From CBDCVA01 sp965222935 [NCBI: Candidatus Latescibacterota bacterium] (GTDB lineage: Bacteria > Latescibacterota > CBDCVA01): DNA of 64,000 nucleotides. The notes under the pieces were generated by a model. It was not told the origin of the DNA. It worked only from the letters and a program-made list of their open reading frames with translations, and ran no database searches. The stretch covers positions 688,751 through 752,750 of the forward strand of contig CBDCVA010000001.1 in assembly GCA_965222935.1 (NCBI GenBank), written 5' to 3'. Positions 42,502 to 52,500 of this stretch are shown in pieces (the first letter of the stretch is position 1; every line of letters starts with the position of its first letter). The translations under genes and the position numbers were made by a program.

Positions 42502-43647
42502 ATGCGCATCTCGATGGTTGATCTCAGTACCCAGCACAGAGCGCTTGAACCCGCCATCGGCGAGGCTGTGCGAGGCGTGCTTGCCTCGGGCCGGTACATT
42601 GGCGGCGAGCCTATGGAGCGCTTCGAGACGGCCCTTGCAGAGATGCTCGAGGTCGCCCATGTGGTGGGGTGCGCGTCTGGAACGGATGCGCTCAAGCTAT
42701 CCCTCATGGCTCTTGAGATCGGCCCGGGGGATGAGGTGATCACGACACCTTTCACCTTCGCGGCACCGGTCGAGGCCATCGCGCTGGTTGGCGCCCGCCC
42801 GGTGTTCGCGGACATCAATCCTGAGACCTTTGCTCTCGACCCCGACCGCGCTAGCGAGGCCGTCGGCCCCCGAACCCGCGCGATGATCCCCGTTCACCTC
42901 TTCGGCCAGCCGGCCGACCTGGGCGCGCTATGCGAGTTGGCGCGGGCGCATGGCCTGGCTCTCGTTGAGGACGCTGCGCAGGCTCTCGGTGCCCGTCACA
43001 GGGGCCGGCCCGTCGGCGGTTGGGGGCATCTGGGGTGTCTGAGCTTCTTTCCCACGAAGATGGTCGGGGCCTGCGGCGATGGCGGGGCCGTGGTGACGAA
43101 CGACGCCGAGTTGGCAGAACGCGTGCGCCAGCTTGGCCACCACGGAGAGCGCAGTCGCTACGAGCACATTCGGGTGGGCTTCAACAGCCGACTGGATACG
43201 CTGCAAGCCGCCATCCTCAGCGTCAAGCTCGAAAACCTGGACGCTTGGATCGAGGCGCGCCGCGTCCGTGCGTGCGTCTATGAGGAGCTCCTCGGACCGT
43301 TCGGTGTCGGATTGCCGCGGTCGCCCCATGAGCGCGACCATGTGTATAACTATTACGTGATTCGCGTCCCCGATGGTGGACGAGACCCACTTGCCGCCCG
43401 CCTAGCAGAAGGGGGCATCGAGACGGCTGTCTATTATCCCACGCCTCTCCATCTTCAGCCCGCCTACCGCCACCTTGGATACGGCCCCGGCGATTTCCCG
43501 GTGGCTGAGGCTGCGACGCGAGAGGTCCTGACCCTGCCCGTCGCGCCGGAGATTCCGATCGAGGCCGTGCGCGAGGTGGCTGAGACGATCGCGGCCTTTT
43601 TCGTCGAGCACGGGCTGCGCACACTGGCACAGATGGAGGATTCATGA
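42502..43647 (+). CDS. DegT/DnrJ/EryC1-family aminotransferase
   Basis: 381-residue PLP enzyme of the sugar aminotransferase family. MVDLSTQHRALEPAIGEAV, GCASGTDALKLSLMALEIGP, LVEDAAQALGARHRG, and the lysine in LSFFPTKMVGACGDGGAVVT are clear. Close relatives include WbpE/ArnB-type UDP-sugar aminotransferases. Starts possible at 42484 (GTG), 42502 or 42514 (ATG); 42502 lies about ten bases after GAGAGGTGGGG. Unexpectedly, it is joined by ATGA to a branched-chain amino acid binding protein gene rather than to sugar genes, so its real substrate is open. Confidence 0.87.
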   Translation: MRISMVDLSTQHRALEPAIGEAVRGVLASGRYIGGEPMERFETALAEMLEVAHVVGCASGTDALKLSLMALEIGPGDEVITTPFTFAAPVEAIALVGARPVFADINPETFALDPDRASEAVGPRTRAMIPVHLFGQPADLGALCELARAHGLALVEDAAQALGARHRGRPVGGWGHLGCLSFFPTKMVGACGDGGAVVTNDAELAERVRQLGHHGERSRYEHIRVGFNSRLDTLQAAILSVKLENLDAWIEARRVRACVYEELLGPFGVGLPRSPHERDHVYNYYVIRVPDGGRDPLAARLAEGGIETAVYYPTPLHLQPAYRHLGYGPGDFPVAEAATREVLTLPVAPEIPIEAVREVAETIAAFFVEHGLRTLAQMEDS

Positions 43648-44765
43648 TGCGCTTCCGCTGGCTTCTCACGTTGGCGTTCTGTTGCACGGCTGCTGGGTGT
43701 GGCACGAAGGGCTCCGAGAACATTCGCATCGGCCTCGCGGCGCCGCTCTCGGGCAACGCTGCCCAGTACGGGGAGATGATGCGACGCGGGGTGCTGCTCA
43801 AGATCGAGGAGGTCAACCGGGCGGGCGGTATAGGGGGCCAGCAGGTGGAGTTGGTGTCGGGTGATGACGCCGGCGATCCGCGCGAGGCGGCCACCGTTGC
43901 GACGAAACTGTCCTCGGACGCCTCGATCAGCATCGTCATCGGCCACTTCAACAGTTCGTGCTCTCTCGCGGGCAAGCCGATATATGCGCGCGCGGGCGTC
44001 GTGGAGCTTTCCCCAGGCTCGACCAACGTCCAGGTGTGCGAAGGCAGTCCCTGGACATTCCGCAACATCTACCGCGACGATTTCCAGGGACAGTTCCTGG
44101 CACGGTACGCGGCCGAGGGCCTGAACATGAAACGGGTGGCGATCTTCTACGACAACGATGACTACGGCATCGGCCTTAAGGATGCGTTCATGCAGGAAGC
44201 GGGTGTGTTCGGGATCGACGTCGTCGAGGTGGAGGCGTACACGCGCGAATCGGTGGACTTCACACCCCAACTCACCAAGTTCAAGGCGCTGGATCCCGAC
44301 GCCATCTTCATTTCCGGGCTCTACAACGAGGCGGCGCTCATCGCGACACAAGCGCGCAAACTGGGGTTGACGACGCAGCTATTGGGCGCCGATGGCGTCT
44401 TCTCACCGGGCTTCATCGATATCGCCGGGAGGGCGGCCGAAGGGACGATCCTCACCTGTCCATTCCTGTTCGATGGGGCGGGTTCGGAGGCTCAAGCCTT
44501 TTTCGACGCTTTCGAGGAGCGATTCAGCGTTGCGCCCGACTGCTGGGCGGCTCTCGCATACGACGCCGCGGGAATAGCGATCAGGGCCATTGAGGCCGTC
44601 GGCCCTGATCGCACGAAGATACGCGACTATCTCACCGCCATGCGTGGACCCGACAGCGGCTATGACGGCATCACCGGGATGACCTACTTCGACGCCAACG
44701 GCGACTGCCTCAAGCCGGTCTTCATCAGCATCGTCCGCGGCGGGCGCTTCGTCAAAGCCTCCTAG
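43644..44765 (+). CDS. livK: Branched-chain amino acid ABC transporter, substrate-binding lipoprotein
   Basis: Periplasmic Leu/Ile/Val-binding type protein, 373 residues. A lipoprotein signal (RWLLTLAFCCTAAGCGTKG) has its lipobox at TAAGC, so Cys would be lipidated. IRIGLAAPLSGNAAQYGEMM, GIGGQQVELVSGDDAGDP, and SSCSLAGKPIYARAGVVELSPGST are LivJ/K family signatures. The following genes livH-M-G-F complete the importer. Actual ligand may be any of several amino acids or amides. ATG 43644 or 43647; the first gives the ATGA overlap. Confidence 0.9.
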   Translation: MMRFRWLLTLAFCCTAAGCGTKGSENIRIGLAAPLSGNAAQYGEMMRRGVLLKIEEVNRAGGIGGQQVELVSGDDAGDPREAATVATKLSSDASISIVIGHFNSSCSLAGKPIYARAGVVELSPGSTNVQVCEGSPWTFRNIYRDDFQGQFLARYAAEGLNMKRVAIFYDNDDYGIGLKDAFMQEAGVFGIDVVEVEAYTRESVDFTPQLTKFKALDPDAIFISGLYNEAALIATQARKLGLTTQLLGADGVFSPGFIDIAGRAAEGTILTCPFLFDGAGSEAQAFFDAFEERFSVAPDCWAALAYDAAGIAIRAIEAVGPDRTKIRDYLTAMRGPDSGYDGITGMTYFDANGDCLKPVFISIVRGGRFVKAS

Positions 44766-44788
44766 TCCCGATCGCACTCGGCAGTTTC

Positions 44789-45685
44789 TTGGAGACCCTC
44801 TTCTGGCAGCACTTCCTGGGCGGTCTGACGCTCGGGGGGATCTATGCGCTCATCGCCGTGGGCTACACCATGGTCTACGGCATCGCCCGGCTCATCAACT
44901 TCGCCCACGGTGAGATTTACATGATGGGGGCCTATCTGGCCATGACGTTCGCAGGGGTGCTGGGCCTGCCGTTCGGGCTAGCGTTCGTTCTCACCGTCGC
45001 TTGCTGCGCTGCCTTGGGTGTGCTTATCGATCGCGTCGCTTACCTCCCGCTACGCGGCGCACCGCGCCTAGCGCCGCTCATCACCGCCATCGGCGTTTCC
45101 CTGGTCCTGCAGAACCTTGCGCGGATCATCTGGGGCTCTGCCACGCGCCCGTTTCCCCAACAGGCGGTGCCCGAGATCTTCGGCCGGACGCTTGTGCGTC
45201 TGGGTGGAGTGGATATCTCAGTCCTTCAAGCGTTCATCGTCTTGGTGGCCTGGACGTTGATGCTGGGCCTGAGCTGGCTGGTGCTCTATACCGACATGGG
45301 CAAAGCCATGCGCGCCACGCGTGAGGATCCCACGATGGCCCTTCTTCTGGGGATCAACCCCAATCGCATCATTGCCTGGACCTTCGCTGTGGGCTCCGCT
45401 CTTGGGGGCACGGCGGGCTTTCTGGTGGGCATGTACTACAACGCCATCTTCCCGACGATGGGCTATACCGCGGGCGTCAAGGCTTTCGCTGCGGCAGTGC
45501 TCGGAGGGATCGGCAACATCCCCGGCGCTGTGCTCGGTGGGATGGTGCTCGGCATGGGCGAGGTCCTGGGCTCAGCGTACCTCTCGTCAGCGTACAGTCA
45601 CGGGGTGGCTTACGCTATCATGATCAGTGTCATCATCTTCCGGCCTGCGGGGCTTTTGGGGGCGCTCATCCCCAAGAGGGCGTAA
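44789..45685 (+). CDS. livH: Branched-chain amino acid ABC transporter permease LivH
   Basis: 298-residue inner-membrane permease with about eight hydrophobic spans. ALIAVGYTMVYGIARLINFAHGEIYMMG is the signature of the LivH family (written over residues 19-46), and MRATREDPTMALLLGINPNRIIAWTFAVGSALGG is the cytoplasmic coupling (EAA-like) region. The only in-frame start is TTG 44789, with no clear ribosome site. livM begins directly after its TAA. Confidence 0.93.
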   Translation: METLFWQHFLGGLTLGGIYALIAVGYTMVYGIARLINFAHGEIYMMGAYLAMTFAGVLGLPFGLAFVLTVACCAALGVLIDRVAYLPLRGAPRLAPLITAIGVSLVLQNLARIIWGSATRPFPQQAVPEIFGRTLVRLGGVDISVLQAFIVLVAWTLMLGLSWLVLYTDMGKAMRATREDPTMALLLGINPNRIIAWTFAVGSALGGTAGFLVGMYYNAIFPTMGYTAGVKAFAAAVLGGIGNIPGAVLGGMVLGMGEVLGSAYLSSAYSHGVAYAIMISVIIFRPAGLLGALIPKRA

Positions 45686-46678
45686 GTGGCAGGGCCGCCT
45701 GTCACACCGCCGGTGGCTGCCACCGATTCGTCAGGCGCTGCCGTAGGACAATGGCCTCCGTGGCGTTGGCTAGCGCTGGGGATCATCCTTTTGATCCTAC
45801 CCCTTCTCACGGGGGGAAACGCTTACGCGCTCCACGTGGTGATCCTCTGTGTCCTCTACGGCCTTCTGGCAATGGGCCTCAATATCGTGCCGGGTTTCTG
45901 CGGTCTCCTCGACTTGGGCTACGTCGGCTTCTACGGAATCGGCGCTTATACCGTGGCGCTCCTGACGCGGGAAGCCGGGGTCAGCTTCTGGTTCGCACTC
46001 CCTCTGGCAGCGCTCAACGGGGCGCTGTGGGGGGTGCTCCTGGGTTTGCCCACGCTCCGGCTCACGGGCGATTACTTTGCCATTGTCACCTTCGGCTTCT
46101 CGGAGCTGGTCGTCCTCATCATCCGTAACGAGCTCTGGCTCACACGCGGGCCGATGGGGCTACCGGGCATCCCTCCGCCAGAGCTCGCGGGCTGGACCTT
46201 CAGCGGAGGGGAGCCTTTCTACTACCTGGTCATAGGATTGAGCGCATGCGTGCTTGGGCTTTCGCTCCGGCTTCAGGGCTCGAAGACGGGGCGGGCCTGG
46301 CAGGCCATCCGCGGTGATCAGGTAGCGGCGAGCACGCTGGGGGTGGACGTGGTGCGTTACAAGGTGCTGGCCTTCGCGATCAGTGCGTCTATCGCGGGCC
46401 TCGCGGGCGGGTTCTTCGCGGCCTGGACGACTTTCGTCAGCCCCGATATGTTCAAGTTCTGGGAATCGGTCATGGTCCTCTCGATGGTAGTCCTGGGCGG
46501 GCTGGGCAGCGTCTGGGGCGCCGCATTGGGGGGTGTGCTGCTCGTGCTCGTGGCAGAAGGCCTGCGGGAGGTACTCCCTTGGGTAGGGCTTCCGCAGAGT
46601 GCGCGCTACCTGGTCTTTGGCCTGGTTATGATCGCTGTCATCCGCTGGCGGCCGAAGGGACTGGTGTCCCGGCGATGA
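45686..46678 (+). CDS. livM: Branched-chain amino acid ABC transporter permease LivM
   Basis: Second permease, 330 residues. YGLLAMGLNIVPGFCGLLDLGYVGFYGIGAYT matches the LivM signature (residues ~52-84), LPTLRLTGDYFAIVTFGFSE the following conserved loop, and GRAWQAIRGDQVAASTLGVDVVRYK the coupling region. The N-terminal ~25 residues are Pro/Ala/Ser-rich and cytosolic. GTG 45686 touches the livH stop; the end shares ATGA with livG. Confidence 0.93.
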   Translation: MAGPPVTPPVAATDSSGAAVGQWPPWRWLALGIILLILPLLTGGNAYALHVVILCVLYGLLAMGLNIVPGFCGLLDLGYVGFYGIGAYTVALLTREAGVSFWFALPLAALNGALWGVLLGLPTLRLTGDYFAIVTFGFSELVVLIIRNELWLTRGPMGLPGIPPPELAGWTFSGGEPFYYLVIGLSACVLGLSLRLQGSKTGRAWQAIRGDQVAASTLGVDVVRYKVLAFAISASIAGLAGGFFAAWTTFVSPDMFKFWESVMVLSMVVLGGLGSVWGAALGGVLLVLVAEGLREVLPWVGLPQSARYLVFGLVMIAVIRWRPKGLVSRR

Positions 46679-47472
46679 ACGCAGAGGGCGGTTCTCCTAT
46701 CCTGGAGGCGGCCGGTGTCTCGAAGCACTATGGCGGCTTGGAGGTGCTGACCCAGGTGGATCTTGTGGTGCCAACTGGCGCGGTGACCGGCCTGATCGGG
46801 CCCAACGGCGCAGGTAAGACTACCCTGTTCGATATCATCTCGGCCATCACGCCAGCAGATGCAGGGACGATGCGGCTTTATGGCCACAATGGAGCCGTCT
46901 CGCTCCTGGGGTTGCCGCCCCATCGTGTAGCAGCGTTGGGCGTTGCCCGAACCTTCCAGAATCTTCGCCTTTTCGATGACCTGAGCGTAGCGGACAACGT
47001 CCTCGTTGGCCGGCACCTCCATCATCGTCAGGGCGTCCTCAATACACTCTGGCCCCAGCGTCGGATGCGGCGGGCGGATACGGAGCTGCAGGCGTTCGCG
47101 CAGGAGCTTTTAGCCTTCGTGGGACTCTCGGGCACCGAGGCGACACGAGCCGACCATCTGGCTTATGGCGAGCGCAAGAGGTTGGAGATCGCCCGGGCGC
47201 TGGCTGCCGAGCCCCGGCTCCTTTTGCTCGACGAGCCCACGGCGGGGATGAACCCGAGCGAGAAGGAGACCATCCGCGAGCTTGTAGCATCGGTGGTCGA
47301 GCGCGGCACGAGCGTCTTGATCGTCGAACATGACATCCGACTTGTGATGGATCTCTCGGCCCACGTTGTCGTCCTGCACCACGGAGCCGTCCTGGCGGCC
47401 GGGGCGCCCGACATCGTGCGCAACGATCCCCAGGTCGCCGAGGTCTATCTCGGCAGCCCGCCGTCGACATGA
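46675..47472 (+). CDS. livG: Branched-chain amino acid ABC transporter ATPase LivG
   Basis: 265-residue ATPase. Walker A is GLIGPNGAGKTTLFDIISA, the Q-loop ARTFQNLRLFDDLSVADNV, signature LAYGERKRLEIARALAAEP (LivG has this variant rather than LSGGQ), Walker B LLLLDEPTAGMNPSE and switch His in LIVEHDIRLVMDLS. ATG 46675 overlaps livM; an in-frame start at 46579 lies within livM and is rejected. It works with LivF as a heterodimer. Confidence 0.95.
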   Translation: MNAEGGSPILEAAGVSKHYGGLEVLTQVDLVVPTGAVTGLIGPNGAGKTTLFDIISAITPADAGTMRLYGHNGAVSLLGLPPHRVAALGVARTFQNLRLFDDLSVADNVLVGRHLHHRQGVLNTLWPQRRMRRADTELQAFAQELLAFVGLSGTEATRADHLAYGERKRLEIARALAAEPRLLLLDEPTAGMNPSEKETIRELVASVVERGTSVLIVEHDIRLVMDLSAHVVVLHHGAVLAAGAPDIVRNDPQVAEVYLGSPPST

Positions 47473-48173
47473 GGCTTGATATTCGCCGCTTGCGCGCCGG
47501 GTACGGCCGGATCGTCGCTGTGGTCGATGTGTCCCTGGCTGTGGACGAGGGTGAGATCGTCGTACTCTTCGGTCCCAATGGCGCGGGCAAGTCCACGACG
47601 CTCCTGACGATTTCGGGCGTGCTGGCAAGATTCGGCGGCGAGATCTGGTTCGAGGGGGCGCGGATCGACGAGCTGAGCGCGCCGGAACGCGTGCGCCTTG
47701 GCATCGCCCACGTCCCGGAGGGGCGTCGGATCTTCGCGGAGCTAACGGTCCTGGAGAATCTGGAAGTGGCCGCGTTGAGCCTGCCTCGGGGAGCCGAACG
47801 GCATCGTCGGCTGCGCGAGGTACTCGAAAGCTTTCCACATCTGGTGCGGGCGCGAGATCGAGCCGCGGGAACGCTCTCGGGAGGTGAGCAGCAGATGCTG
47901 GCAGTCGGCCGGGCGTTGGTGACGCGCCCCCGGCTGCTGCTGCTGGACGAGCCCTCGCTGGGTCTGGCGCCCAAGGCCGCCGCCGATGTGCGCGAGCGGG
48001 TTGTCGCCGTCGCGCGCGACGGCACGAGCGTGCTTCTGGTGGAGCAGCACGTTCAGGGCGCCTTGGCCATCGCGTCGCGTGCGTACGTGATGGAGACGGG
48101 CCGCATCGTGGCCGAGGGTTCGGCGCAGGAGTTGAGGGATAACCCCAAGTGGCGCGCCGCCTACCTGGGATGA
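47469..48173 (+). CDS. livF: Branched-chain amino acid ABC transporter ATPase LivF
   Basis: 234 residues. RRLRAGYGRIVAVVDVSLAV opens, Walker A VLFGPNGAGKSTTLLTISG, Q-loop region LGIAHVPEGRRIFAELTVLENL (characteristic of LivF), signature LSGGEQQMLAVGRALVTRP, Walker B LLLLDEPSLGLAPK and VEQHVQGALAIASRAYVMETG. ATG 47469 shares ATGA with livG. Final gene of the operon; no terminator is clear after it. Confidence 0.95.
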   Translation: MRLDIRRLRAGYGRIVAVVDVSLAVDEGEIVVLFGPNGAGKSTTLLTISGVLARFGGEIWFEGARIDELSAPERVRLGIAHVPEGRRIFAELTVLENLEVAALSLPRGAERHRRLREVLESFPHLVRARDRAAGTLSGGEQQMLAVGRALVTRPRLLLLDEPSLGLAPKAAADVRERVVAVARDGTSVLLVEQHVQGALAIASRAYVMETGRIVAEGSAQELRDNPKWRAAYLG

Positions 48174-48194
48174 GGCGCGCGCGATCCCCAAAGG

Positions 48195-48223
48195 TTGACC
48201 CTTGGCGAGCCGTGCCCTATATT
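48195..48223 (+). promoter_or_regulatory. Sigma-70 type promoter
   Basis: TTGACC (48195-48200), 17-base spacer, TATATT (48218-48223). It begins 21 bases after livF and would start transcription about 60 bases before the membrane-protein gene at 48289. Both boxes are one base from consensus or close to it. Confidence 0.65.
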
Positions 48224-48288
48224 GCGGCCCGTAATTTCCTTTCAATCCAACGCGTTGCGAAAGGTCCCAGCCTGAAGGAGGCCGCGCT

Positions 48289-49512
48289 GTGATGGCGCTC
48301 CAGTTTGACGTTCGAGACGTCTTCCGTGCCGGCAAGCTCGGCTGGAACGGCAAGCGCATGACGGTCCTTCTGCTGGGCCTCGTGATTGCGTACGTTGTTT
48401 ACACCGTTTTCACCTACCTGGCGCTGATCGTCGCGGGCCGGCCCTTTGTCTCCGCGTGGCGCACCTACGATCTCTACCCCTACCTGGCACCCGGCATGGG
48501 GGGCATTGCAAGCTGGATTCTCTATGGCATTGGGCTTCTGGCCGCTGTGATGATCTATTGGCTCGCCGCCACACAGGCGTGCCGCATCGCTTACCAGGAG
48601 CTCAAGGGCGACGATTTCTATTCGCTCGGAGACGCCTGGGCTTTCATGAAGCGGCGTTGGTGCAGTGCCGTCTTCGCCCCGATCAGCGTCGCAGCGATCT
48701 TCGTGTTCCTCGTCATCTGCGGACTCATTGTGGCCCTGGTGGGCCGCATCCCGTATGTGGGAGAACTCATTTTCGCTGTCCTGCTGTTTCCAGTGTTCTT
48801 GGGGGCATTGTTGGCCGTCTTCGTCGCTCTGGTCTGCCTGCTTTCGCTTTTCCTCACACCGGCGGTTGTGGGAACGACTGGCGACGATACGCTGGAGACG
48901 GTCATTCAGCTCTTCAGCACGGCCTGGAGCCAGCCGTGGCGCTTGATGGGCTACACGGCCCTCTTGGAAGGGATCGTATGGGCGACAACAGCACTCCTGG
49001 CGACCCTAGTGCTATGGGCCTACACTCTGCTTTTCGCCGTCGCGCGGTTCGCTATGGGACCCAAGCTGGATGACGTTGCCGGCGTAGCGCTTACGTTTCT
49101 GCCGGACCGGTTTCCGGGCCTCGACTGGCTTCTTCAGGCGCTCGATCTTTTCCCGCTTGCGGGGCTGTTACCGGTCGCACGCGGATTGGCTGGGCTGGAC
49201 GGCACAGTGCAGATCGCGGGCGTGCTGGCGGGCGTGGGGCTGTGGATTTCGCTGTTCTTCGTCGCTAGCTACGCTTACGCGGTCTGGAACTCGGGGCTGG
49301 CCTTGATCTATCTGGAGCTGCGCATGCGGAAGGACGATGAGAACCTCCTCGAACGCCACGATGAGGAACAGTTGCCTTCGTTCGATCAAGAAGAACCTCT
49401 GACCACGGCAGCCGGCCCCGAAACTCCTTCCGGGGCAGACGCGGAACCCCTGATCCAGATCGACCGTCCGAGCCAGACCGAAGGCCAGGAGCCCCCTTCC
49501 AAGGCGTCCTGA
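48289..49512 (+). CDS. Polytopic membrane protein of unknown function
   Basis: 407 residues with about seven hydrophobic spans, for example LLLGLVIAYVVYTVFTYLAL, IFVFLVICGLIVALVGRI, and AGVLAGVGLWISLFFVASYA. The C-terminal ~75 residues are soluble, acidic and Pro/Ser/Glu-rich. I know no family. AAGGAGG (48275-48281) is seven bases before GTG 48289 and ten before ATG 48292; I take the GTG. The stop overlaps the TPR gene start by one base (TGATG), so this protein and the TPR protein are probably made together and may act together at the envelope. Confidence 0.8.
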   Translation: MMALQFDVRDVFRAGKLGWNGKRMTVLLLGLVIAYVVYTVFTYLALIVAGRPFVSAWRTYDLYPYLAPGMGGIASWILYGIGLLAAVMIYWLAATQACRIAYQELKGDDFYSLGDAWAFMKRRWCSAVFAPISVAAIFVFLVICGLIVALVGRIPYVGELIFAVLLFPVFLGALLAVFVALVCLLSLFLTPAVVGTTGDDTLETVIQLFSTAWSQPWRLMGYTALLEGIVWATTALLATLVLWAYTLLFAVARFAMGPKLDDVAGVALTFLPDRFPGLDWLLQALDLFPLAGLLPVARGLAGLDGTVQIAGVLAGVGLWISLFFVASYAYAVWNSGLALIYLELRMRKDDENLLERHDEEQLPSFDQEEPLTTAAGPETPSGADAEPLIQIDRPSQTEGQEPPSKAS

Positions 49513-52500
49513 TGGACTGGGCAAGGGGGCGGCGACCGTTCGACGGTTCCGACCCAGGGCCGCTGGGGCCGAAGACGAGAGGCCTCGTCGTTCCGAGATC
49601 TAGCGGTCGGCAACGTCAACTCCTGGTCTGGTGCGTTATCGGGCTCTGCTTCAACGCGCCGGCGCTGGCGGCTCGCGGCAGCGAAGAGGACACGTTCGAG
49701 TTCACCCAGAAGCTGCTCGACGACCGCATGTTTGAGCTGGCCGCGAAAGGCTTCATCGCTTTCGTGCGCGACTACCCGACGAGTCGGCGTGTACCTCTGG
49801 CTCGCTTTCGTGCCGGTGAGGCGTACCTGCGCGCTGGTAGCTACGATGCCGCAAGGGAGGCACTCGAGGAATTTCTGGTCAGCCACCCTGACGATGTGCG
49901 AGGGCCCAGGGCGCGTTTCTACTTAGCCCAGTCGCTCGCTCATGTCGCTGGGCCGAGCGAGGCGGCCAAAGCTTACTTGAAGACTGCACGCCTCTATCCC
50001 TCGAGCGAGGTGGCCCCCGCGGCCCTTTTGGGAGCAGGCCGAGCCTTACTAGACGCGGGGTCCACTGCCAGAGCGCGCGACCCGCTGAAGCGCCTTTTGA
50101 CGGCCCACCCCGAAGCGCCTGAGCGGGTCGAAGGCCGTTACCTGGTCGCACGTGTCTATCTAGCGGACGGCGATACGACCGCAGCCGTCGAGGCGTTGGA
50201 AGCGGCCGCAGGACGTGAAAAGATCGAATCGCCATCGCAACGCGCCGCGCTGAGACTCCTGGGCCAACTTCACCTGGCGACCGGAGACCTAGCGGGTGCC
50301 AAACGCACCTGGAAGCGCTTCAGGACCGAGGCGCAGAAGTCGGAGGAGGCACTGGGCCTGAGGCTGGATATCGCTGATACACTCGAAGCCTCCGGTGACT
50401 GGAACGATGCTCTGCGTGCCTACCAGGAGGTCGTGGCGCTGGGGCCGCCGGCCGACCTGGAGGAGCGCGCTCGCTTTGGAGCCGCGCGTGCATACGATGG
50501 CCTAGCCCAGGATTCCCTGGCGGCCGCGGCCTATGGTGATCTCCTGGACCGTCTTGAGACGGGCCCCCGACGCGCCCGAGCGCTTTACGGTTGGGGCCGC
50601 GCATCCTTTGCACTCGGAGCCATGGACGCCGCGCTCACAGCAGCCCGGGAGCTTCGGAAGGATTATCCAAAAGCCTCGCAGGCGGCTCTTTCGCTCTGGG
50701 ACGAGGGGCGTGCGTGGATAGCATTGGGCAGACCCCAGCGTGCCGCGACGGCGCTCGAAGCATTCATCGCTTCGGACGCTAATTCCGAGTTGCGCAACAA
50801 GGCAACGTTTCGGCTAGCGCAGCTTTACGAGGCCGAGCTAGAGGAACAGGACCAAGCGGTCCGTCTCTACCGTGCACTGATTGAGGCGCACACGCAGTTT
50901 GAAGCGGAGGCCCTGTGGGCTCTAGCCCAGCTACAGGCGCTGAGCGGCACCCTGCCCGAGGCAGCACGGCTGTACGAACAGTTCACCCAGCGGTTCCCCG
51001 ACCACCCTGACGTCAGCGAGGCGATGCGTTCGGCCGAGTACATCCGGTCGTTTGTCGTGCGGGATCTCGAAGGTGCGACCCAGGCGCTAGTGGCACTATT
51101 GGGCGCGCGCTTTGCCGGGATGCCCCCGCTCGTGGCGCTCTTCGAGCTTGCGGAGGTGCGCATGCGCCACTTGCACGATTTCGAAGGTGCCATCGAAGCC
51201 TTCGCCACATTCCTCTCTCGCGATCCAACCGCTGACCTCGCCGATGACGCTCAATACGGGCTGGCGCGCGCGTACGAGGCGCTGTCACGAAAGCGCGAGC
51301 TTGAGGGCGAACCCGCCGAGAGAGACACAATGCTCGATGAGAGCCGCCGGGCCTGGAACGTTTTGATTGAGCAATATCCAGAGAGCCCGTGGGCGGACGA
51401 GGCTGCCTTCGCGCTGGTCGAAATCGGTCTAGCGGCCATTCCGGCGGATTCGACGAACGACTGGCAGGCGATTTCATCCTATCGAGCCTTCCTATCCAGT
51501 TATCCGACGAGCGATCAGGCACCCAAGGCACTCTTGAGGATCGGAGGTCGCTACCTAGCCCTGGCGGATTCATCCTCGACCGTCGAGGCGCTCACCTTTT
51601 ATGATCGCGCGGTGGCCGAGGACCCCGAAAACGAGTGGACTGCACAGGCCTTGCTGGGTCGTGGACGCGCCTTACTGCGGTTGGGTGAACGCCAGGAGGC
51701 GGCCGCGGCGTTCGGGCACTTGAGCCAGGAGTACGATGGGACACCCGAGGCGCGCGATGGGCGCTGGGAGTTGGCGCGCACGCTGGTGGCGCTCGCCAGG
51801 CCCACTGAGGCCATCGCCGAGTTGGAAGTGCTGGGCGAACGAGGCTGGCGGCTCGGTCGTGACACGCCTAGGGTCACTTTGCTCGCTGATCTTTATGCGC
51901 GTACGGGCCAGCACCAGGCGGAAATCGCGCTCTTGGAGGGCGCACTTGCGGAGGACCAATGGGCTGATGCTGTCGAGCTGCGCCTGCGGCTCGTGCGGGC
52001 AAGGCGAGACGCAGGTGACTCGCTGGTCGCCTTGCGCGAGGTGACGGCGCTGCTCTCTGCCGCCCGAGAGGGGGGCCATTATCCCGCAGCGGCACTGGAG
52101 CAGGCGATACTCCTGGAGGCAACGCGTCCAGATGCGGCGCGTCGGGCGTACCGAGCACTGCTGCGTGCTGCACCCCGTAGCCCCGAGGCGGCCGACGCAC
52201 GCGAGCGGCTGGGCCATCTCCTGTTTGCGGCTGGTGATTACAGCGATGCACTCGCTCTTTACGACGAGGTGCTTCGGTCCGAAAGCGAGGAGACCGTCGC
52301 GGCTAGGGCTGTCCTAGCACATCTGCGGCTTGGCGACCGCAAGGGGGCCAAAGCTGCCCGCAAGCGCTTCGAGAAGCTTGCGATGGAAGGCTCAGATTGG
52401 GACGGTCAGTTCGAACTGGAACGGGCGCTACTGGATGCGCGCGACGGGCGCTACGATGACGCGCGAGACCGGCTGGCTGTTGTGCAAAAGCGGTTCGGTC

